From contig NZ_SDKK01000027.1 in NCBI RefSeq assembly GCF_008107625.1, positions 28,925-67,570 on the forward strand: a stretch of DNA of 38,646 bases, given 5' to 3'. This DNA is from Zoogloea oleivorans (GTDB lineage Bacteria; Pseudomonadota; Gammaproteobacteria; Burkholderiales; Rhodocyclaceae). Positions 18,086 to 25,684 of the stretch are shown piece by piece. A program made the position numbers and the translations under genes. A model generated the notes under the pieces. The model was not told the DNA's origin, ran no database searches, and worked only from the letters and a program-made list of their open reading frames with translations. Each line of letters starts with the position of its first letter. The first letter of the stretch is position 1.

Positions 18086-18151
18086 GTGGGTCGGACTTCA
18101 GTCCGACAACACGTGCGGAACCGCTGCCTGTCGGACTGAAGTCCGACCCAC
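18086..18151. repeat. BIME-like palindromic repeat, copy A
   Basis: Two perfect 23-bp arms (18086-18108 and 18129-18151) face each other across a 20-base spacer. Each arm contains its own palindrome, GTCGGACTTCAGTCCGAC or its reverse complement, so the element can form either two small hairpins or one long one. It lies between the GGDEF-EAL gene and the symporter gene. Related copies are at 19717, 21127 and 25371. Confidence 0.95.
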
Positions 18152-18210
18152 GGTAAAACTGCCCGGGCGCCCTATAATCCGCGGATTCGCCAACGCTTTT
18201 CCGCACACCC

Positions 18211-19716
18211 ATGCTGTTCTGGTTCGTCATCGCCTACTGGCTGATCTCGGTGGCCATCGGCCTCATGGCCGCCACGCGGGTCCACAACACCCGGGACTTC
18301 GCCGTCGCCGGCCGTCACCTGCCGTTTTACATGGTCACCGCCACGGTGTTCGCCACCTGGTTCGGCTCCGAAACCGTGCTCGGCATTCCGGCCACCTTTC
18401 TCAACGAAGGTCTGCACGGGGTGGTGGCCGACCCCTTCGGCTCGTCCATGTGCCTGATCCTGGTCGGCCTGTTCTTTGCCGCGCCGCTGTACCGCATGAA
18501 CCTGCTGACCATCGGCGACTTCTACAAGAAACGCTACGGCCGCAGCGTCGAGGTGCTCACCACGCTGGCCATCGTGATCTCCTACCTGGGCTGGGTGGGG
18601 GCGCAGATCACCGCCCTCGGGCTGGTCTTCAACGTGGTGTCGGGCGGCGAGGTGAGCAAGCTTGCCGGCATGTGGATCGGTTCCGGCACCATCCTCATTT
18701 ACACCTTGTTCGGCGGCATGTGGGCGGTGGCGGTCACCGATTTCCTGCAGATGATCATCATCGTCATCGGCATGCTGTGGATTGGCGGGGAAGTGAGCGG
18801 CATGGCCGGCGGGGTCGGGGTGGTGGTGAGTCACGCCATGAACGACGGCAAGCTGGCCTTCCTGCCGGCGGCTGATCCCAAAGAGGTGATCGCCTTCGTC
18901 GCCGCGGCAGTGACCATGATGTTCGGCTCGATCCCGCAGCAGGACGTCTTCCAGCGGGTCCAGTCGGCCAAGTCCGAACGGATCGCCGTGTGGGGTTCGG
19001 TGCTGGGCGGCGGGCTGTACTTCGTGTTCGCTTTCGTGCCGATGTTCCTGGCCTACTCGGCAACCCTGATCGACCCGGCCATGGTGGCGCGCCTGATCAA
19101 TACCGATTCGCAGATGATCCTGCCCGAACTGGTGCTCACCAAGGCGCCGCTGGTGGCCCAGGTGATGTTCTTCGGCGCGCTGCTGTCGGCCATCAAGAGC
19201 TGCGCCTCGGCCACCCTGCTGGCGCCATCCGTCACCTTCACCGAGAACATCCTCAAGCCGGCGCTGCCGCATCTCACCGACAAAAAGCTGCTGTTCTGGA
19301 TGCGCGTCGTGACGCTGGTCTTTACGGTGCTGGTGACGCTCTACGCAATGTTTTCCAAGGCCAGCATCTTCAAGATGGTTGAAAACGCCTACCAGATCAC
19401 CCTCGTGTCGGCCTTCGTGCCGCTGGTGTGCGGCCTGTACTGGCGGCGTGCCACCAACCAGGGGGCGCTGGTGGCAATCTTCTGTGGCATCGGGGTGTGG
19501 CTGGCGGTGCATCTGGCCGGTGGCGAGAGCCCCTTCATCCCGGCCCAGCTGGCCGGGCTGATCGCCAGTGCAGTCGGCATGGTCATCGGTTCGCTGGTGA
19601 AGCAGTGGGTGCATCACGATATCGACGTGCACGACCGGCTGCGCCACGGTCATCATGCGGCGGACCCCCACGGCGTGGCGCATGAGGGTATCGGCAGCAT
19701 CCACCAGCACCATTGA
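18211..19716 (+). CDS. Sodium:solute symporter family transporter
   Basis: 501 residues with about 13 membrane helices, typical for the SSSF family. Family landmarks are the N-terminal TRVHNTRDFAVAGRHLP, TATVFATWFGSETVLGIP in helix 2, LTIGDFYKKRYG before helix 3, and the ALLSAIKSCASATLLAPS segment near residue 330 corresponding to the sodium-site helix. Substrate cannot be assigned. The last 35 residues are strikingly rich in histidine (about ten His, for example RLRHGHHAADPHG), which is not a feature of the family core and suggests metal binding. Repeat copies lie on both sides of the gene, copy A within 60 bases of its start codon. Confidence 0.93.
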   Translation: MLFWFVIAYWLISVAIGLMAATRVHNTRDFAVAGRHLPFYMVTATVFATWFGSETVLGIPATFLNEGLHGVVADPFGSSMCLILVGLFFAAPLYRMNLLTIGDFYKKRYGRSVEVLTTLAIVISYLGWVGAQITALGLVFNVVSGGEVSKLAGMWIGSGTILIYTLFGGMWAVAVTDFLQMIIIVIGMLWIGGEVSGMAGGVGVVVSHAMNDGKLAFLPAADPKEVIAFVAAAVTMMFGSIPQQDVFQRVQSAKSERIAVWGSVLGGGLYFVFAFVPMFLAYSATLIDPAMVARLINTDSQMILPELVLTKAPLVAQVMFFGALLSAIKSCASATLLAPSVTFTENILKPALPHLTDKKLLFWMRVVTLVFTVLVTLYAMFSKASIFKMVENAYQITLVSAFVPLVCGLYWRRATNQGALVAIFCGIGVWLAVHLAGGESPFIPAQLAGLIASAVGMVIGSLVKQWVHHDIDVHDRLRHGHHAADPHGVAHEGIGSIHQHH

Positions 19717-19789
19717 CCCCGTGGGTCGGACTTCAGTCCGACAGCGCACGTTGAGCCAGTCGAGTCGGACTGAAGTCCGACCCACGGGG
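19717..19789. repeat. BIME-like palindromic repeat, copy B
   Basis: The inverted repeat extends to 26 bp per arm (19717-19742 and 19764-19789) around a 21-base spacer (19743-19763), because flanking CCCC and GGGG also pair. The left arm starts on the base after the symporter stop. The spacer resembles the spacers of the other copies, so the whole unit, not only the arms, is conserved. Confidence 0.95.
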
Positions 19790-19863
19790 GTGTCTACGGG
19801 AACCTTGGCCGCCAGCGTGCGTCACTTCCTAACGATTCCCGCACAACCGAGGACTCTTCACTG

Positions 19864-20502
19864 TTGACCCTTCCCGCCCCATCTGTCAAAACCATCGCCG
19901 TCGCCCTCACCGGTGCGTCCGGCATGCCCTATGGGCTGCGGCTCGTCGAATGCCTGCTGGCGGCCGGCTGCAAGGTGTGGCTGCTGTATTCGCAGGTGGC
20001 CCAGATCGTCGCCCGGCAGGAGATGGATCTGGCGCTGCCGGGGCGGCCGGCAGAGGTGGAAGCGCTGCTGACCGCCCGCTTCGGTGCGGCCGCGGGGCAG
20101 TTGCGGGTCTTTGGCCGCGAGGAGTGGTTCGCCCCGCCGGCGTCGGGTTCGAACCCGCCAGACGCGATGGTGGTGTGCCCGTGCAGCATGGGTTCGCTGG
20201 CGGCGATTGCCGCCGGGCTGGCCAGCACGCTGATCGAGCGCGCCGCCGATGTGGCCATCAAGGAAGGCCGCAAGCTGATCATCGTGCCGCGCGAAACACC
20301 GTTCTCGCAGTTGCACCTGGAGAACATGCTGCGTCTGGCGCGCATGGGCGTGGTGATCCTGCCCGCCAATCCCGGTTTTTATCACCACCCGAAAACGGTG
20401 GGCGAGCTGGTGGATTTTGTCGTCGCCCGCATTCTCGACCAACTGGCCGTGCCCCACAGCCTGATGCCCCGCTGGGGCGAGGCGGGCGCTACGGAGGAGT
20501 AA
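19864..20502 (+). CDS. ubiX: Flavin prenyltransferase UbiX
   Basis: 212 residues, starting at TTG 19864 (no ATG is available before the conserved core; GAGGA at 19849-19853 gives a ten-base spacing). Core motifs match UbiX: AVALTGASGMPYGLRLVE (FMN/phosphate loop), VVCPCSMGSLAAIAAGLA, VPRETPFSQLHLENMLRLA and LPANPGFYHHPKTV. UbiX attaches a dimethylallyl group to FMN to make the prenylated cofactor used by the decarboxylase UbiD, here probably for ubiquinone synthesis, which also works without oxygen. A LON-domain gene follows after four bases, so they share a transcript. A second TTG-started gene, mutY, lies nearby. Confidence 0.96.
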   Translation: MTLPAPSVKTIAVALTGASGMPYGLRLVECLLAAGCKVWLLYSQVAQIVARQEMDLALPGRPAEVEALLTARFGAAAGQLRVFGREEWFAPPASGSNPPDAMVVCPCSMGSLAAIAAGLASTLIERAADVAIKEGRKLIIVPRETPFSQLHLENMLRLARMGVVILPANPGFYHHPKTVGELVDFVVARILDQLAVPHSLMPRWGEAGATEE

Positions 20503-20506
20503 AACG

Positions 20507-21118
20507 ATGAACACTGCCGTACAGGTCGTCGATTTGCCGTTGTTTCCCCTCGGTACGGTGCTTTTTCCGGACGGCGTGCTGCCGCTCAAGCTGTTCGAGG
20601 CCCGTTACCTGGACATGGCGGCCCGTTGCATGCGTACCAACACGCCTTTTGGCGTGTGCCTGATCCAGGAGGGCGGCGAGGTGGGAAATCCGGCCGTGCC
20701 CTACGAGGTTGGGGCGGTGGCGCGCATCGTCGGTTGGGACATGTCCGAGCCCGGCCTGCTTTTCATCACCACCCGCGGCGGCGAGCGCTTCCGGGTGCTG
20801 GAGCGCCACATCCAGTCCGACCGCCTGCAGAGCGCCCGGGTCGTGCTGCTCGACGAGCCGCCGGTGCAGCCGGTTCCCGAAGCCTTGCTGGATGTGCTGC
20901 CGCTGCTCGAGGCCATTGTCGAGGATGCCGGCGAGGAGATGTTTCCGCAGCCCCACCGCTTCGACGATGCCACCTGGGTGGGTTATCGGCTGGCGGAAAT
21001 TCTGCCGATTCCGGTCAAGGCCCGCCAGCGCCTGCTGGAGCTGGACGATTCGGTGTTGCGGCTGGAGATCATCTACAGCTACCTGGAGCAGCACAAGCTG
21101 CTCGGCGGGCTGGAGTAA
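20507..21118 (+). CDS. LON substrate-binding-domain protein
   Basis: 203 residues, ATG 20507 with a strong GGAGGAG upstream. It matches the N-terminal substrate-binding domain of Lon protease as a stand-alone protein: LPLFPLGTVLFPDGVLPLKLFEARYLDM is the family opening, with FGVCLIQEG and VGAVARIVGWD following. No AAA+ or Ser-Lys protease domain is attached. These proteins are common in proteobacteria and their role is unknown; an adaptor or substrate-recognition role is only a guess. Cotranscribed with ubiX. Confidence 0.92.
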   Translation: MNTAVQVVDLPLFPLGTVLFPDGVLPLKLFEARYLDMAARCMRTNTPFGVCLIQEGGEVGNPAVPYEVGAVARIVGWDMSEPGLLFITTRGGERFRVLERHIQSDRLQSARVVLLDEPPVQPVPEALLDVLPLLEAIVEDAGEEMFPQPHRFDDATWVGYRLAEILPIPVKARQRLLELDDSVLRLEIIYSYLEQHKLLGGLE

Positions 21119-21126
21119 GGCGATTT

Positions 21127-21198
21127 CCCCGTGGGTCGGACTTCAGTCCGACTGCATGGGCTGAACGTTCGCTGTCGGACTGAAGTCCGACCCACAAA
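21127..21198. repeat. BIME-like palindromic repeat, copy C (reverse orientation)
   Basis: Arms at 21131-21152 and 21174-21195 are perfect 22-bp inverted repeats around a 21-base spacer. The reverse complement of that spacer (AGCGAACGTTCAGCCC...) resembles the forward spacer of copy B (AGCGCACGTTGAGCCA...), so this copy is inserted the other way round. It lies between the convergent LON-domain and mutY genes. Confidence 0.92.
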
Positions 21199-21220
21199 AA
21201 CCGTCGATGAAGATAGCGCT

Positions 21221-21243
21221 TGTCGTTGTGAAGTCCGACCCAC
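21221..21243. repeat. Degenerate single REP arm beside copy C
   Basis: Twenty of 23 bases match the right arm of the repeat family; the three changes destroy the internal palindrome. It ends three bases before the mutY stop codon and looks like the remnant of a second, decayed element adjoining copy C. Confidence 0.75.
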
Positions 21244-21246
21244 GGT

Positions 21247-22299
21247 TCAGGGTTCGCTGAACAGGTCGCGCCGCACCAGTTGCTCCAGCAGCTTGCGGAT
21301 CGGGGCGGGGAGGGCGGCGGCGTCGAGCTGGTCGAGGCGATGCCACAGGATGCCTGGCTCGGCGCAGCCCGTGGTGGCGCCCACTTCCACCGATTCGGGT
21401 TCCAGAGTCAGCGTGAAGTGGGTGAACACGTGGCGGAAGCTGGCCAGCGGGGTCACCTTGTGTACGTCCAGGCCGTAACGGCTGGCCACCCAGTCGGCGG
21501 TGTCGGCGTCTTCGGGCAGTTCCGGCAGGCTCAGCAGGCCGCCCCAGATGCCGCTCGGCGGGCGGCGTTCGAGTAATACGGCGCCGTCGGCGAGGATTGC
21601 GGCGAAACGGCCGCTACGTTCGCGGGTTTCCTTTTTCGGGCGTCGGGTCGGTAGCTCGGCAACCCGTCCGTCGCGCAGGGCCACGCAGACGTCGGCCAGT
21701 GGGCAGCGGGCGCAGGCCGGGCGGCCGCGGGTGCACACGGTGGCGCCCAGATCCATCTGGGCCTGGGTGTAAACATCCACGTTGGTCGCTGGCAGCAGGC
21801 TGTCGGCGAGTTCCCACAGGCGGTTTTCAATGGGCTTGGTGCCCGGGAAACCTTCAATGCCGAAGGCCCGGGCGAGGACCCGCTTGACGTTGCCGTCGAG
21901 GATCGCCGCCCGTGTGCCATAGGCGAAGGCACTGATCGCTGCCGCGGTCGAGCGCCCGATGCCGGGCAGCTCGGCCAGCAGTGCCGGGTCGGCCGGAAAG
22001 ACGCCGCCGTGGCGGGTCATCAGGGTTTGCGCGCATTTGTGCAGATTGCGGGCACGGGCGTAGTAACCGAGGCCGCTCCACAGTGTGAGCACGTCCTCCA
22101 CCGGGGCGGCGGCGAGGCTCGGCAGATCCGGAAAGCGCGCCAGGAAGCGGGCGTAATACGGGATCACCGTGTCCACCTGGGTCTGCTGGAGCATGATTTC
22201 CGACAGCCATACCCGGTAGGCGTCGTTGGTCTGCCAGGGCAGATCGTGGCGTCCGTGCTCGCGCTGCCAGGCGATCAGGGTTTTTGCAAACGTACTCAA
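21247..22299 (-). CDS. mutY: A/G-specific adenine DNA glycosylase MutY
   Basis: 350 residues. The start is TTG 22299: an in-frame stop lies two codons upstream, no ATG is available at the right place, and GAGGGG provides a ribosome-binding site. MutY removes adenine mispaired with 8-oxoguanine. Visible features are the catalytic-Glu region LSEIMLQQTQVDTVIPYY, the helix-hairpin-helix LPGIGRSTAAAISAFAYG with the catalytic Asp in ILDGNVKRVL, the 4Fe-4S loop C-x6-C-x2-C-x5-C (CTRGRPACARCPLADVC), and a C-terminal NUDIX-like 8-oxoG recognition domain (RRPPSGIWGGLLSLPE). Complete and of normal length. Confidence 0.97.
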   Translation of the reverse strand: MSTFAKTLIAWQREHGRHDLPWQTNDAYRVWLSEIMLQQTQVDTVIPYYARFLARFPDLPSLAAAPVEDVLTLWSGLGYYARARNLHKCAQTLMTRHGGVFPADPALLAELPGIGRSTAAAISAFAYGTRAAILDGNVKRVLARAFGIEGFPGTKPIENRLWELADSLLPATNVDVYTQAQMDLGATVCTRGRPACARCPLADVCVALRDGRVAELPTRRPKKETRERSGRFAAILADGAVLLERRPPSGIWGGLLSLPELPEDADTADWVASRYGLDVHKVTPLASFRHVFTHFTLTLEPESVEVGATTGCAEPGILWHRLDQLDAAALPAPIRKLLEQLVRRDLFSEP

Positions 22300-22401
22300 T
22301 TTTTACACCCCTCGACGCTGCGCCCCGGCGAGGCGATAATTCCTGCCCCCCAAACCGGTCTCCGACCCGCTCTTGCGGTGTCCGGCCAAACCCATTCCAT
22401 C

Positions 22402-22893
22402 ATGACTGCTCCCAAAAACGACCCGGCGGTACGCGCCTTCCGCGACACGCTGGGCATGTTTCCCACCGGTGTGACGGTGATTACCGCCCGCGCACCGAGT
22501 GGCGAGCCCATCGGCCTGACGGTCAGTTCCTTCAATTCGGTTTCGCTGACGCCGCATCTCGTGGTGTGGAGCCTGTCCAGCCACCTGCCGAGCGTGCCGA
22601 TCTTCGAAAGCACCGCAGTGTACGCGATCAACATTCTCGCCGAAGACCAGCAGGACATTTCCCAGCGCTTCGCCAGCCGCGGCGACGACAAGTTCGCCGG
22701 CCTCGGTTTTACCGAAGGCCTCGACGGCGTGCCGCTGCTGCCGGGCTGCTGTGCGTGGTTCGAATGCCGCCAGTTCGCCCGTCACGAAGGGGGCGATCAT
22801 GTGATCTTCATCGGCGAGGTGGAGCGCTTCGAGCGTCAGGCCGACAAAAAGCCGCTGGTCTTCCAGGGTGGTGCCTACCGGCGCCTGGCCTGA
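22402..22893 (+). CDS. Flavin reductase-family (FMN-binding split-barrel) protein
   Basis: 163 residues from ATG 22402. The flavin-binding pattern is clear: FRDTLGMFPTGVTVITAR, then PIGLTVSSFNSVSLTPHLVVWSL, and a C-terminal HVIFIGEVERFE with PLVFQGGAYRRL. Such proteins reduce FMN or FAD with NAD(P)H for a two-component monooxygenase, or act alone as small oxidoreductases; no monooxygenase partner gene is present here. The next gene starts three bases after its stop. Confidence 0.92.
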   Translation: MTAPKNDPAVRAFRDTLGMFPTGVTVITARAPSGEPIGLTVSSFNSVSLTPHLVVWSLSSHLPSVPIFESTAVYAINILAEDQQDISQRFASRGDDKFAGLGFTEGLDGVPLLPGCCAWFECRQFARHEGGDHVIFIGEVERFERQADKKPLVFQGGAYRRLA

Positions 22894-22896
22894 GCC

Positions 22897-23694
22897 ATGA
22901 CCACCCCTCGCTGGATCGAAACCGGCAGCGGGCCCCACGGGCTGGTGTTCCTGCACGGGATCAGTGGCGGTGCCGCCGGCGCCCTCGACATCCTGCCGCG
23001 CATCACGCCTGTCGGCTGGCGCGGGCTGGCCTGGGACATGCCAGGCTACGGGGCCAGCGAGTCGATTGATCCGGTCGATTTCGACGGCTACGCCCGGGCC
23101 CTGATCGCCATGCTCGATGCGGCCGGGCTGGAGCGGGTCGTCCTCGTCGGCCACAGCATGGGCGGCATGATCGCCCTGCAGACCGCCGCGGCCTTTCCCA
23201 ACTACGTCACCGGCCTGGTGCTGGCCTGCTGCACGCCGGCTTTCGGTGCGTCGGCGGGGCCGTTGCAGCAGGCGTTCCTCGACCGGCGCCTGGGTCCGCT
23301 GGACGACGGGGCGAGCATGCGCGAGCTGGCCATCGAAGTGATCCCGACGATGGTCGGTCCGGGCGGTGATCCTGAAGTGGTACGCGACGCCGTCAATCTG
23401 ATGGCCGACATTCCGCCGGCCAGCTACCGGGCCGCGATGCACGCGCTGGTGACGTTCGACCAGCGCGCTGTGCTGTCGGGTCTGACCATGCCGGCGCTGG
23501 TGATTGCCGGGCGTGACGATGCGGTGTCTACGCCGCTGGTCGTGCGCCGGATGGCCGAGCGCATGTCGGCTGCCACCTACCTGCAACTGGATGCCGGTCA
23601 TCTGGCGCCTTTCGAGGAGCCGCAGGCCTTTGCGGGCGCAGTGCATGATTTTCTCGCCAGCCTGGATAACGCCCCTGTCACCTTCCTGCTCTAG
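22897..23694 (+). CDS. Alpha/beta-fold hydrolase
   Basis: 265 residues. Oxyanion region VFLHGISGGAAG, nucleophile elbow GHSMGG (Ser near residue 88), acid in IAGRDDAVST and catalytic His in DAGHLAPFEEP are all present. It resembles 3-oxoadipate enol-lactonase-like and meta-cleavage hydrolases, but the substrate is not assignable. Three bases separate it from the flavin-reductase stop, so the two may act in the same degradation or repair step. Confidence 0.92.
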   Translation: MTTPRWIETGSGPHGLVFLHGISGGAAGALDILPRITPVGWRGLAWDMPGYGASESIDPVDFDGYARALIAMLDAAGLERVVLVGHSMGGMIALQTAAAFPNYVTGLVLACCTPAFGASAGPLQQAFLDRRLGPLDDGASMRELAIEVIPTMVGPGGDPEVVRDAVNLMADIPPASYRAAMHALVTFDQRAVLSGLTMPALVIAGRDDAVSTPLVVRRMAERMSAATYLQLDAGHLAPFEEPQAFAGAVHDFLASLDNAPVTFLL

Positions 23695-23716
23695 CCTCGG
23701 CCCTTTTTCGCCCGCC

Positions 23717-24088
23717 ATGGAAGAAAGCCCCTTCAAAGGCAAGACCGGCCTGACCCGCGTCCTCAACGCCTTTCGCTATTCGATGGCCGGCCTCGCCGCG
23801 GCCTACCGCAACGAGGATGCCTTTCGCCAGGAAGTGTGGCTGGCCGTCATTCTCATTCCGCTGGCCCTGTTCCTGCCGGTCAGCGCCATCGGCAAGGCCC
23901 TGATGGTGGCCAGCGTGCTGCTGGTGGTCATTGTCGAACTGATCAATTCGGCGCTTGAGGCTACAGTGGACCGCATTTCCCTCGAACAGCACCACCTGGC
24001 CAAGCGCGCCAAGGACATCGGCAGCGCCGCGGTCTTTGTCGCGCTGGTGAATGTGGTGGCGGTGTGGGGGCTCGTTCTGTTTGCCTGA
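23717..24088 (+). CDS. dgkA: Diacylglycerol kinase
   Basis: 123 residues, start ATG 23717, essentially the same length as E. coli DgkA. A short amphipathic N-terminus (GLTRVLNAFRYSMAGL) is followed by three membrane helices. The active-site signature is VELINSALEATVDRIS, then HHLAKRAKDIGSAAVF. The enzyme phosphorylates diacylglycerol in the inner membrane, recycling lipid left by periplasmic glucan and LPS modification. Confidence 0.96.
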   Translation: MEESPFKGKTGLTRVLNAFRYSMAGLAAAYRNEDAFRQEVWLAVILIPLALFLPVSAIGKALMVASVLLVVIVELINSALEATVDRISLEQHHLAKRAKDIGSAAVFVALVNVVAVWGLVLFA

Positions 24089-24100
24089 AAGTTCACGATC

Positions 24101-24295
24101 ATGACCACCAAGAGCAAGAAGCCCTGCGTCAACTGCACCTGCGCCACCACCGGCTTTTGCCCGCGGGGCGTGGGCGCCAACATTCCGCCGGAGCTGGCCG
24201 CGGCGCCAGCGCCGGCCAAGCCGGTTTCGCCCAGCCAGTTGCGCCGCGAACAATTGCGCCAGCTGCCCGGCAATCGCAAGAAGATGCGTTTCTGA
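24101..24295 (+). CDS. Small Cys-rich basic protein of unknown function
   Basis: 64 residues beginning 12 bases after dgkA. Four cysteines are packed near the N-terminus as CVNCTCATTGFC (residues 9-20: C-x2-C-x-C-x6-C), followed by an Ala/Pro-rich linker and a basic tail (QLRREQLRQLPGNRKKMRF). The arrangement suggests a small metal-binding knuckle, perhaps zinc, attached to an RNA- or DNA-binding tail, but I do not recognise the family. Codon use matches its neighbours, and its position in a co-directional run between dgkA and yejK supports a real gene. The ribosome-binding site is weak. Confidence 0.65.
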   Translation: MTTKSKKPCVNCTCATTGFCPRGVGANIPPELAAAPAPAKPVSPSQLRREQLRQLPGNRKKMRF

Positions 24296-24355
24296 GCCCG
24301 ACCCACCGGGGCCTGACGTGAGAGAATCGCGCCCCTTCGTTTTCCGGATGCCCCC

Positions 24356-25363
24356 ATGACCGAGTCCCTGCACACGATTTCCGACCTTGTCATCCACCGG
24401 CTGATCCGCGAGGCCGAAGGGCCGTCCCGGGTCGAGCTGCGCGATGCGCCCAACGTTGTTACCGAGGCCACCGCCAGCCTGCTGGAGCGCCTGTGCCGCC
24501 ACTTTGCCGAACGGCCGGGCAAGGGCTACGGCCACTTCGAGCAGGATGAGCGCAACTTTCCGATGCCGCGCCTGGTGCGCCAGCACGCCATCGAGCAAAG
24601 CATGGATTTCGCCACCCTGTCGCGCGAGATGACCACCCTGCTGCAGGCGCGGGTGGACGAGGACAAGGTGGAGGACGGCGGCTTCGTGCTGATCGCCCGC
24701 GCCACCGTCTTTGGCGCCGACTGCCTGTGGGTGGCCGTGCTCAAGGAAACCCTCGGCACCGTCATCGATTCGGCGCTCGAGATCCACGACAGCCCGCACC
24801 TCGACATGGCCGGCCTGCAGATCGCCGGGCGCATCGACATCACCGCCTGGCAGGCTGGCGCCGAGCGCTACATCAGCTTCCTCAAGGGGCGTGGCGATGT
24901 GGCCAACTGGTTCAAGCGCTTCCTCGGCTGCACCGACGTGGTGATGGCGCTGAAGGAAACCAAGAAGCTGGTCGAAACCCTCAGCCACTTTGCCGACACC
25001 CAGCAGATGGAAAGCGCCGAGCGCGACGAGATGCTCGAGCGCGCCCACGTGGTGCTCGAAGAAATGAACGAGAGCGGTTCGGCGCTGAACATGGCCACGA
25101 TGGCCGCGCAGATCTTCCCGGATGCCCCGCAGAAACTCACCGAAACCCTGCAGGACGAAGCGCTCGATCTGGCCACCGGTTTCGTGCCCGACAAGCGCGC
25201 CCTGCGCCCGCTGATCCGCTTCAAGGCCAACGCCGAGGACTGGAAGCTGGAGTTCGAACGCAGCGGCCTGCGTTCAGGGTCGATCCACTACGACAAGGAC
25301 GCCAATACGCTGGTCCTGTCGAACATCCCGGAAAGCCTGAAGAAGCTGCTGCTGGAAGAGTGA
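24356..25363 (+). CDS. yejK: Nucleoid-associated protein YejK (NdpA)
   Basis: 335 residues, the same length as E. coli YejK. Family features are the early VIHRLIREAEGP, RHFAERPGKGYGHFE, and the conserved FLKGRGDVANWFKRFLGCTDVVMALKETKKLV core near residues 175-210. YejK is a 37-kDa nucleoid-associated protein that has been reported to interact with topoisomerase IV and gyrase in E. coli. Followed at once by the tandem REP array. Confidence 0.93.
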   Translation: MTESLHTISDLVIHRLIREAEGPSRVELRDAPNVVTEATASLLERLCRHFAERPGKGYGHFEQDERNFPMPRLVRQHAIEQSMDFATLSREMTTLLQARVDEDKVEDGGFVLIARATVFGADCLWVAVLKETLGTVIDSALEIHDSPHLDMAGLQIAGRIDITAWQAGAERYISFLKGRGDVANWFKRFLGCTDVVMALKETKKLVETLSHFADTQQMESAERDEMLERAHVVLEEMNESGSALNMATMAAQIFPDAPQKLTETLQDEALDLATGFVPDKRALRPLIRFKANAEDWKLEFERSGLRSGSIHYDKDANTLVLSNIPESLKKLLLEE

Positions 25364-25370
25364 GGTTTTT

Positions 25371-25667
25371 GTGAGTCGGACTGAAGTCCGACAACCGCCG
25401 TCCAGCCCGTCGAGTCGGACTGAAGTCCGACCCACAGGGAGAGCGCACCGGTTTTGTGGGTCGGACTTCAGTCCGACAGCCGCCGTCCAGCTCGTCGAGT
25501 CGGACTGAAGTCCGACCCACAGGGAGAGCGCACCGGTTTTGTAGGTCGGACTTCAGTCCGACAACCGCCGTCCAGCCCGTCGAGTCGGACTGAAGTCCGA
25601 CCCACAGGAGGGGGCACCGGTTTTGTGGGTCGGACTTCAGTCCGACAGCCTGCGTCCAGCCTGACAG
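25371..25667. repeat. Tandem array of BIME-like palindromic repeats, 3.5 copies at 84-85 bp period
   Basis: Units start at 25371, 25456, 25541 and 25625. Each has two inverted 22-bp arms around a 21-base spacer, and units are joined by a 19-20-base linker that is identical between units 1-2 and 2-3 (AGGGAGAGCGCACCGGTTTT). The left arm of unit 1 has the core GA instead of TC, and the fourth unit has lost most of its right arm (only ACGACCTAC-like remnant near 25675). The array fills the gap between convergent yejK and the RlmN-family gene and probably ends both transcripts. There is nothing else in this 321-base gap. Confidence 0.97.
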
Positions 25668-25684
25668 CACGACCTACGGCAGTT

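Noticed and set aside
25371-25667. CRISPR array
   Set aside because: Repeats are palindromic, the intervening spacers are nearly identical to each other, and no cas genes are nearby.
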